Part shown: in pieces, positions 55,615-64,000 of the stretch | Layout of the letters: the number at the start of each line of letters is the position of its first letter | Position numbering within the stretch: the stretch's first letter is position 1 | Assembly (NCBI GenBank): GCA_949126835.1 | Contig: OX421508.1 | Span: 16,452,398 to 16,516,397, forward strand | Length of the DNA: 64,000 nt | From: Anisus vortex | Taxonomy: Eukaryota > Mollusca > Gastropoda > Planorbidae | Reading direction: 5' to 3' | Made by a program: the position numbers and the translations under genes | Notes under the pieces: model-generated | What the model was told of the DNA's origin: nothing | What the model saw: only the letters and a program-made list of their open reading frames with translations | Database searches by the model: none

Positions 55615-56092
55615 GCTAAATTGCCCGGCGTTGCCCGGGGGAAAATAAAACAGGCCTGTATAAGCTATAAATCTAATAATTATATTTGTTTAATTTTTTT
55701 ACTGAAGACTTTAAAAAAGTAATTTAAAATAATCGGGTTAATCGGGTTTAAAATTGGCAAGTCTTTTTTACTTAACAAAAATGTAAATTGCCCGGTGTTG
55801 CTCGTAGATTTACAATATTTTTTAAAAGTTAAAGTAATATTTAAAGTAATATTTAAAGTAATATTAATTTGGAAAAATTGGAGAAAAAAAAGGTATAGAG
55901 TAAACTGGAGAATCGAACCCGAGTCGCCCGCATGACAGTTCGATACCTTAACCACTTAGCTGGCGAAGACACATGTCCGAAGTGAAATAGCACAAGTATA
56001 TTATGAGACAATGACATCACGTGTCTTTAAATTAACTAATATGATTGGTTGAACACACACATAGTCTACTTTATATATATATATATATATAT
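55615..56092 (-). repeat. tRNA-bearing repeat, inverted copy
   Basis: On the minus strand it reads (TA)n, AAAGTAGACTATGTGTGTG, then a tRNA-Asp-like stretch (CAGCTAAGTGGTTAAGGTAT, ACTGTCATGCGGGCGA, CGGGTTCGATTCTCC) and ends near CCCGGGCAACGCCGGGCAAT. The anticodon position would be GTC. The acceptor stem does not pair well, so it is a tRNA-derived repeat and not a gene. Confidence 0.65.
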
Positions 56093-56094
56093 GA

Positions 56095-57722
56095 TACGGT
56101 CAAAGCCCGAAGTGCGGCCAGATCGCGATCTGGCCGGCCACTTCGCAATCTGGCCGAGGCGCGTGGCCAAGGTCCGATGTGCTGTAAATTGCCAGTGTTT
56201 ACGCTACTTTGGGAAGTGGCTGGAAATCCTTGGCCAATGTCGGATGTGCTGATGTTCGGTAGGCGGCACAGGTGTGATGGCGGCTTGCATTTGGTAGCAA
56301 GAAATGTTTTACGTCCACTGTGACGATAATTTTCTTTTCATTTGCTGCTTTTCAGAGAAAGTCCTGCCGAAGTGGTCACTAATTATAAATGATCAAGGCA
56401 ATTTATTATCACACGATTTAGTAAACTATCTACCTGGATAAAAACACCATTTGCGTCATAAATTTTTAATTGTCTGGATGGTGTATGCGAGTCGAGGATT
56501 GACTTTTGAAAAGCCACAAAGGGGGTAAGGCAGGAGCGACCGTATTTTTATCTAGCCATTGTCCGCGCGGTCTAGTTTCATGTGTTGTATAAACATGGGT
56601 GGGGCTGCCAGTCGCAATGTGGTACCCTTGAGATAGCACTACTGCACCAATAAACTGAGGCATTTGACTTACACATATACCGAGCATCGTTTGTGGATTA
56701 TTTTACTTTGTGTACATGTGTGTTCTAGGTACTGTAGATTATAAGCGGTGTTCCAACAAATATAAATATCGTGCATCAAATCCAATAGCGCTAAAGAATA
56801 AGTTCTGCTATCACGCCTATAGACTAACAAGTCAATTTTGTTTTGATGAGTAGAAAGTGCCCGTAGGGACAGTACAATTACCTGGGGGCATTCAGGCTTC
56901 GATTGGGCGAGCGACAACGTGCACCCTGCTGGCCACACTATCCCCTGTCACAACATGACACTGCCTATGTTACTTGTGGTTTCATTTTGAGTATTGTATT
57001 CCTCGGCACGAGATTGTATTAACAGTCTATATGCATTTATCTGGGGCTGTATCCCATGTAGCGGCGTTTCAATTTCAATAAATTCGTATTATTGTTATGT
57101 AGGTTATCCCATTTCTTCTACTGACGAGACTAGTATGCTAGACAAAGTTGGCGTATATGTAAATGCGGAACCAACATTTGATATGAAAACTATGTTCTTA
57201 GATACTTTGAATACGTTACTGCAAGAAAAAGCTAATAATAGCTGGATCATCAGCAGAGACAAACACTGTGCTTTTATAGATGATGTTAAACTGGCTAAAG
57301 CAAAGCAGAAAAAAGAAAGTGTTGACTATCGTCGACTAAGAAAGTATGACGTATTGAAGTTGATGGCAAAGAAAAACTTATTGTGCCAGTAACAAAAGAC
57401 AATAGCGTTATTTTGTACTTAGTGCTCAGAGAAGAGTAATAAAAGTAATAACATGACTGATTTTGTAATTTAGTATAAATAGAGATGGATAATTTACTAT
57501 AATAAACTAATTTGACTGATTTTGTAATTTAGTATAATCAATAATCAATATAGTCCTAATGTGATAATTACGGTATACAAACACTCAAAAACTGCTCACG
57601 ACCTTCTTAATCGGACTTTGGCCGATCGACCCTGGCCGGCCAAGGTCCAAAATCAAGAATAATTCGGGCATTGGCCGGTCAAATGTGAGGTGATATTGGC
57701 CACTTCGCGATCTGGCCGGCGA
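56095..57722 (+). mobile_element. DNA transposon remnant with GGCC-rich ends, KRBA2/Ginger-like
   Basis: Both ends are dense in GGCCA/TGGCC palindromes: GCCAGATCGCGATCTGGCC at about 56116, and GGCCACTTCGCGATCTGGCC near 57700. Both borders are (TA)n tracts (56073-56092, 57722-57745). Inside is a fragment of an integrase-derived protein. Terminal repeats cannot be placed to the base. Confidence 0.5.
57135..57450 (+). pseudogene. KRBA2-like integrase N-terminal fragment
   Basis: The frame 56994-57392 contains MFLDTLNTLLQEKANNSW, then AFIDDVKLAKAKQKKESVDY and RRLRKYDVLKL. It continues after a frameshift near 57362 as KEKLIVPVTKDNSVI. This pattern is familiar from the region just before the zinc-binding part of integrase-like KRAB-A-domain protein 2 relatives, which derive from Ginger-type DNA transposons. 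The zinc finger and DDE core that should follow are missing, so the copy is inactive. Confidence 0.55.
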
Positions 57723-58172
57723 GGTCTATATATATATATATATATAAAAAAAGACAGTGTTAAGCCCCGCGAGGATCCCCATTGGTCAATTTGAAAACAC
57801 ATGTGTCACTGACCTATCTAGGCCTAGCCCAATATACCGTCTAACATGTGTCTTCGATAGCTCAGTGGTAAACGTAGTGGACTGCTTTACGGACGACCAG
57901 GGTTCGATTCTCCAGTTAGACAATACTTTTTTTTTTCAACAATTAATTTTTCAAACTTTTAAAAACAAAAGACATTGTAATAAATCTATAGGCAATATAG
58001 ATTTTGTTAAATAAAAATATTTAACTATTTTTTTTACCCTATTACAATATTTATTTACTTTCCTAAAAGTATTCAGTAAGTGTAGTTTATAAATTTGTTA
58101 TCTGCACCCCAGACAGTCCTTTTTTTTTTTCACCCGGGCAACGCCGGGCAATGTAGCTTGTATATATATATA
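57722..58172 (+). repeat. tRNA-bearing repeat, direct copy
   Basis: (TA)n, AAAAAAAGACAG, then TCTTCGATAGCTCAGTGGTA (A-box-like) and CCAGGGTTCGATTCTCC (B box), a distal part shared with 41220-41330, and CACCCGGGCAACGCCGGGCA near 58131. It faces the inverted copy at 55615-56092 across the KRBA2-like element. Confidence 0.65.
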
Positions 58173-58225
58173 GATGTTGTCTTTAACTTTAAACCCGATG
58201 TCGTCTCTATCAAACAACCAGCAAC

Positions 58226-58267
<42 letters not shown>

Positions 58268-59675
58268 CAGGGGTAAAAATGTATCTATAAGGGTGGGTGC
58301 CGAATGCTTTTAAGGTGTTGATTACCTCCAGGAGCGGACACACGACCTTGCCCCTTGCCATCCCCCATACACCCCACGGAAAGGTCATAGGCCAGCGTCC
58401 GAGATTAGCTTGAGTGCTTCTAGAAAAAGTGAGCAAAGGCGGAGGCTTACTTTAAACTCTTAATGGACGGATTTTTCTACTGTTTCGGAGAGGCTCGCAC
58501 AACTGACAGAGGCATCCGATTGTCCGTCCCCCTAAATCCAGATTACCCGCCGTGCTGGTTACAGCACTTGACGTTGGAGGGGAGGGAACTGGATTGGGAG
58601 GGAGGGGACAACAACCGGAAAGAGACACCGACACGCTCGCTGTCGTCTGATCTTCCGACGTGAATGTTTGATCAAGATTCATTTCTGGCGGCCATCTTGG
58701 TAGCCAGTTAAAAATAATGAACATGTTTTGAGAGTTGGTTAATAGTGTAGCGACAAACTGGGCATTTGTTTTCTGTTGTTAAACGGAGCAGTATAAACTG
58801 TTATTTTAAAATGAATAATCAGCCATTAATCAAATATTATTCACTGAAATTAAGGAATACAACACAAAAACAATCTGTTAAAATGCTCAGATAAGCATAC
58901 CGGGTAACACTTTAATTATCCCTTATGGGAGAACATATGCATAATAAGTAGGCTACTCTTTTTTTCTTCTTCCCGAGTAGCATTCGGGCATGGACTGGGT
59001 TGCCTGAACAAACCAGGAAAACCAGTAACTTAACATGATTTGAAACATTAATAGAAATGCAAGACTAGACTCTTCTTTATAAGGAGCATCTGTAATGTAA
59101 AATATAAGATAATAAATTACAATGTAACCATTTGGTAGGTGAAAAAAAATACATAGACATTTTTTATACAACAAAGCGTTCTCTTAATGCAGGTACCGGT
59201 ACCGGACCATGAAAACAACATTACCCGGTCTCTAAATGAAGAAAATAAAAAAAAACAAAATCTAGGTCAGATTATTGTAAATGACCTTGAACAGCAAATG
59301 TCGATCTAATAGCGGGCATTTTATAATAATTAAACCAGATTTTGGTAAGATCTATATCATCAATTTGAGATATAGCAGCTCTAGAAAAGTTTGTATACAT
59401 TTATTATCTGATTTATGTTACTTTGGCAAGTTGTGGCAGTTGTGGGTGATATAAATGTTTGTGAATCAAGAAGTGAAAGTACTGTATTTGAACGTTTGCT
59501 CTATTTTTAGAGCTTATATGTTCTTTTTCCGTGCGCAACTAATAAGACTGTCTTGAATGACTTCTACGTTCCTACGATTGCATTAAAGGTTTCCGCTATA
59601 GACAACTTTCGATTTTAATTTTCCATTGATAAAATCATAGCGAATTACTAGCTTAGGATGTAATACGTATTGGAG
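58173..59675. other. Non-coding stretch with (CA)n and one LINE tail
   Basis: A (CA)n microsatellite at about 58227-58261, an unassigned GC-richer patch (58440-58700) and a LINE 3' end at about 58890-59115. No gene is supported. Confidence 0.45.
58890..59115 (+). mobile_element. LINE 3' end, 5'-truncated copy
   Basis: CCCTTATGGGAGAACATATG, GGTTGCCTGAACAAACCAGG and a shortened GAAGGAGCGTCTGTAATGT-like end match the family copy at 30590. Confidence 0.65.
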
Positions 59676-59680
59676 GGCCG

Positions 59681-61831
59681 TTCTATGTAGAACATGTAGC
59701 ATTTCTATGTAGAACATGTAACAGTAAAGTTCTATGTAGAACATGTAGCATTTCTATGTAGAACATGTAACAGTAAAGTTCTATGTAGAACATGTAGCAT
59801 TTCTATGTAGAACATGTAACAGTAAAGTTCTATGTAGAACATGTAGCATTTCTATGTAGAACATGTAACAGTAAAGTTCTATGGAGTACATATAGCATTT
59901 CTTTGTAGTACATGTAACAGTAAAGTTCTATGGAGTACATGTAGCATTTCTTTGTAGAACATGTAACAGTTAAGTTCTATGGAGTACATGTAGCATTTCT
60001 ATGTAGAACATGTAACAGTAAAGTTCTATGGAGTACATGTAGCATTTCTTTGTAGAACATGTAACAGTAAAGTTCTATGGAGTACATGTAGCATTTCTTT
60101 GTAGAACATGTAACAGTAAAGTTCTATGGAGTACATATAGCATTTCTTTGTAGAACATGTAACAGTAAAGTTCTATGGAGTACATATAGCATTTCTTTGT
60201 AGAACATGTAACAGTAAAGTTCTATGGAGTACATGTAGCATTTCTTTGTGGAACATGTAACAGTAAAGTTCTATGGAGTACATGTAGCATTTCTTTGTAG
60301 AACATGTAACAGTAAAGTTCTATGGAGTACATATAGCATTTCTTTGTAGAACATGTAACAGTAAAGTTCTATGGAGAACATATAGCATTTCTTTGTAGAA
60401 CATGTAACAGTAAAGTTCTATGGAGAACATATAGCATTTCTTTGTAGAACATGTAACAGTAAAGTTTTATGGAGTACATATAGCATTTCTTTGTAGAACA
60501 TGTAACAGTAAAGTTCTATGGAGTACATATAGCATTTCTTTGTAGAACATGTAACAGTAAAGTTCTATGGAGTACATGTAGCATTTCTTTGTAGAACATG
60601 TAACAGTAAAGTTCTATGGAGTACATGTAGCATTTCTTTGTAGAACATGTAACAGTAAAGTTCTATGGAGTACATGTTGCATTTCTTTGTAGAACATGTA
60701 ACAGTAAAGTTCTATGGAGTACATGTAGCATTTCTATGTAGAACATGTAACAGTAAAGTTCTATGGAGTACATGTAGCATTTCTTTGTAGAACATGTAAC
60801 AGTAAAGTTCTATGGAGTACATGTAGCATTTCTTTGTAGAACATGTAACAGTAAAGTTCTATGGAGTACATGTAGCATTTCTTTGTAGAACATGTAACAG
60901 TAAAGTTCTATGGAGTACATGTAGCATTTCTTTGTAGAACATGTAACAGTAAAGTTCTATGGAGTACATGTAGCATTTCTTTGTAGAACATGTAACAGTA
61001 AAGTTCTATGGAGTACATGTAGCATTTCTTTGTAGAACATGTAACAGTAAAGTTCTATGGAGTACATGTAGCATTTCTTTGTAGAACATGTAACAGTAAA
61101 GTTCTATGGAGTACATGTAGCATTTCTTTGTAGAACATGTAACAGTAAAGTTCTATGGAGTACATGTAGCATTTCTTTGTGGAACATGTAACAGTAAAGT
61201 TCTATGGAGTACATGTAGCATTTCTTTGTAGAACATGTAACAGTAAAGTTCTATGGAGTACATGTAGCATTTCTTTGTAGAACATGTAACAGTAAAGTTC
61301 TATGGAGTACATGTAGCATTTCTTTGTAGAACATGTAACAGTAAAGTTCTATGGAGTACATGTAGCATTTCTTTGTAGAACATGTAACAGTAAAGTTCTA
61401 TGGAGTACATGTAGCATTTCTTTGTAGAACATGTAACAGTAAAGTTCTATGGAGTACATGTAGCATTTCTTTGTAGAACATGTAACAGTAAAGTTCTATG
61501 GAGTACATGTAGCATTTCTTTGTAGAACATGTAACAGTAAAGTTCTATGGAGTACATATAGCATTTCTTTGTTGAACATGTAACAGTAAAGTTCTATGGA
61601 GTACATGTAGCATTTCTTTGTAGAACATGTAACAGTAAAGTTCTATGGAGTACATGTAGCATTTCTTTGTAGAACATGTAACAGTAAAGTTCTATGGAGT
61701 ACATGTAGCATTTCTTTGTAGAACATGTAACAGTAAAGTTCTATGGAGTACATATAGCATTTCTTTGTTGAACATGTAACAGTAAAGTTCTATGGAGTAC
61801 ATTTAGCATTTCTTTGTAGAACATGTAACAG
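59681..61831 (+). repeat. 49-bp satellite array, about 44 copies, dimeric unit
   Basis: Each unit holds two related halves: TTCTATGGAGTACATGTAGC and TTCTTTGTAGAACATGTAAC plus AGTAAAG. In the first four units both halves still read TCTATGTAGAACATGTA. Further right they differ consistently. The array stays in register to 61831. It has no open frame. Confidence 0.95.
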
Positions 61832-62231
61832 AAAGGGTATAAGTGTTCGGTATGTGGATAGCGTCAAAACATTTTGACGTTTTTAGTTTTTCTACATTTA
61901 TTATCCATTCCTTTATGTATTGAACTTTCGACTGCTACTGTGTACACGTTTTCTTTAGTCTTTATATAGTCTAGATCAGAGTAGAATAAATTAAATGTAG
62001 TTACAAACTTACAAACTCTAATGCATGTCGAAGTTTCCTTTTTTTTACATTTTTATTGGAGGCGTCTTCGGCCTTTCGACTGTACACCCACTACTTAGTT
62101 TGTCTTGACACGTTCGTTTTCTTTTATTTTAGCGATGCCTTTCATTGTTTTATTTTAGCACGATGGGCACCATCGTTGCATCCGTATTGAAGAAATGACA
62201 GTCGTGGAACAACTTGTTTTGTAACGTAAAC

Positions 62232-62427
62232 TAGGGGTCGGCAACCTTAGGTACGCATGCCAGACTTGGCACGCAGGGCGATTTTCAATGGCACACGGAA
62301 GAAACCCGAAAAGGCAATTCAAGTTCCTTCTATACGAAATTAACAGGATAACTTATATGCTATAGGCATGTGGAATGATTAGATATCCTACTTTTGGTTC
62401 ACTATTGTAAAATGTCGCCAACCCCTG
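62232..62427. mobile_element. hAT MITE (~196 bp)
   Basis: TAGGGGTCGGCAACC at the left and TGTCGCCAACCCCTG at the right are imperfect inverted ends of the same kind as the element at 16058. GGCACGCAGGGCGATTTTCA is the subterminal part also seen at 41487 and 26113. The flanking 8-mers agree at only five positions. Confidence 0.65.
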
Positions 62428-62659
62428 ATCTACACAATTACTTTTGAGACCAAGCCAATCGAGTGTCAGATACAAAATATTAAGAGTCCACAATTGAACT
62501 AAGTATAAAATAAAAAACATCTCAAACAACAATTATATACAGATGACAGAGTGTCACTTTAGGTTTTTAGACCAGCCCTTCATTGACTTTTTTGAAAGTC
62601 GGTACAGTAGGGGCAGTGATGGAGGCCTAGTCCAGTGTGTTCCACAGCTTAATGCCTGA

Positions 62660-63150
62660 AACCAGAAAACCATAAAAACGAAGTTTTTATTATACTCCCT
62701 TTATTTGCAAACTAAGTTTACCATCATGTAATTAAATAATTGATTGACTACTGGAAATGAAACGTACAGAAAAATATATGTGTCGCAAGTCTCAAAAATA
62801 TCTCCTTACTCCGTATGAATTGTTCTAAAATAATCTTAGCGCATAATTTTTTTTTCTAGCTTTGCGCCGAAAAACTATAAAAAGCTGCACAGGCATTTTT
62901 AAAGTGAAACCAACATTTTTCTTATACTTTCCTTTTAAGAAATGAATTTTGTCATAAGTGTAGTATTATTAAGTTGTTTTAACTGAAAATTTGATAGAAT
63001 GTATTGTTAGTCGGGGCAGGTCTGCTGTCTAAATTTCAGCTCAGTTGGACCACGGGAAAAGGTCGAAAAATCGAAGCCAATTCTTGCTCCCACGACGCAT
63101 GATTGCAATCAGACAGACCGAAATTACAACTTTAAAAAAAGGAAGTAAAA
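62660..63150 (-). repeat. Repeat family A, inverted copy
   Basis: CGAAGTTTTTATTATACTCC, CTTTATTTGCAAACTAAG and CGAAAAATCGAAGCCAATT are the reverse of the family-A words at 41574-41897 and 48861-49364. Confidence 0.7.
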
Positions 63151-63419
63151 ATACAAAAACAGGAAAATGAAACAAATTTTTAAAATTCAAAGCCCTCATC
63201 CATTAAAAATGTCTAGACTCATACTCAAAGAAAGAATCATTGACTTAGGAGCCATCCATATATTACCTAATTAACGTACTCAAGGGCGGAAGGGGGTGTT
63301 TTCCGTATGGATGTGTACGGGTAGGTAGAATAGTCTCGACTGAATATGTTGTACGCACACACTTATATAGCCTATATATTTATATTAACAACAACTAACA
63401 AATTAGTTAAATAACATTA

Positions 63420-63645
63420 ATAAACATTTCCGTATCTCTTATGCGAGAACAAATGCATATAATATAAATGCCATTTCTTTCCGAGTTGCATCCGGTTATG
63501 GAATATTATAGGTTGCCTGAGAAAACCAGTAACGTTAGCAACATATAAAACACTAATAAAAATGCAAGACTAGTGACTAGACTTAGCTAGACAACGGGAT
63601 GAGCGTAGGACGCAATAATCTTCTTTAAAGAGTGTCTGAATAATG
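63420..63645 (+). mobile_element. LINE 3' end, 5'-truncated copy
   Basis: TATCTCTTATGCGAGAACAA, TTGCCTGAGAAAACCAGTAA and GCGTAGGACGCAATAATCTT follow the family order. A weak AGAGTGTCTGAATAA end is seen. Confidence 0.65.
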
Positions 63646-64000
63646 GGCCTTTAGGCCTATAGGTCTTGGCAAGGGGGGGGGGGGGATAGTTAAGATAAAT
63701 TCATGTAGACCAAATAACTTCGGTCCAGAGCTAATATTACTAGTCAAATAATAATGTTGCGCGTTGTGATTATTGAGCGTTATTATGTTGTGACTTCTAG
63801 TCTAATGAAAATATTTTATCTTCTCCAAACCGCAAACCTAATGACAAATTATGTAATAGGCGTTATAGACTATCTACCAAAGGCTAGAGAAGGAGAAACG
63901 AATTAATTTATATTATATGATGTTTTGTTTAAAGAATAAAAAATATAAAAAAACAGATAAGAATTTTTTTTTATTAAAATTGTGTATATGTATTTATTGT
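63646..64000. other. AT-rich window end, no gene seen
   Basis: A G run near 63675 and AT-rich DNA. Nothing recognisable. Confidence 0.5.

Noticed and set aside
55905..55985. Possible tRNA-Asp gene on the minus strand
   Set aside because: The anticodon loop resembles tRNA-Asp, but the flanks are shared with other repeat copies and the acceptor stem is poor. Treated as tRNA-derived repeat.
57850..57925. Possible true tRNA gene
   Set aside because: A and B boxes are present, but the acceptor stem pairs at only about four positions, and the same sequence recurs in a dispersed repeat at 40985 and 55615.
58463..58724. Overlapping short frames on both strands in a GC-richer patch
   Set aside because: No motif, splice signal or repeat match was seen to support either strand.

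Overview
The window is AT-rich animal nuclear DNA with spliced genes and many transposable elements. Intron-containing genes (a CAP-Gly protein, a seven-transmembrane receptor, a THAP-domain exon), Ty3/gypsy-type LTR elements, several non-LTR retrotransposon families, tRNA-derived SINEs, hAT and mariner-type DNA transposons and very large minisatellites fit an invertebrate. A mollusc, perhaps a heterobranch gastropod, is my best guess, but this is an inference from repeat style and not a demonstrated identity.

Layout. 1-5700: a THAP-domain first exon (235-395), a candidate promoter near 2.9 kb and decayed repeats. 5703-12091: a complete, very young LTR retroelement on the minus strand, with gag and protease, a broken integrase and no reverse transcriptase. 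12.1-18.3 kb: decayed transposons, including a LINE fragment and a hAT element carrying a second LINE fragment. A 54-nt inverted repeat brackets 12961-18312. 18.4-28 kb: a head-to-head gene pair. A short minus-strand exon begins at 18598, and a seven-exon CAP-Gly gene runs 18838-26928 with a poly(A) signal near 27978. 28.6-30.1 kb: a 66/60-bp minisatellite that reads as a 507-codon open frame. 31639-40166 (minus): an eight-exon seven-transmembrane receptor of 309 residues, assembled here from phase-matched exons. Three of its introns hold minisatellites, and two of these are amplified from the receptor's own 3' splice sites. 41898-48855: a second complete, young LTR element (plus strand) with gag, protease, a second gag-like module and an intact DD35E integrase, again without reverse transcriptase. 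49-59.5 kb: decayed LINE, hAT and KRBA2/Ginger-like remnants and tRNA-bearing repeats. 59681-61831: a 49-bp satellite. 61.8-64 kb: a hAT MITE, repeat family A and a LINE tail.

The host genes show no functional link to each other. The most interesting signals are the two LTR elements that lack reverse transcriptase but have apparently identical LTRs (so they were recently copied in trans), the gag-module duplication where reverse transcriptase would normally lie, and the splice-acceptor minisatellites inside the receptor gene. All comparisons were made by eye. No database search or alignment program was used.
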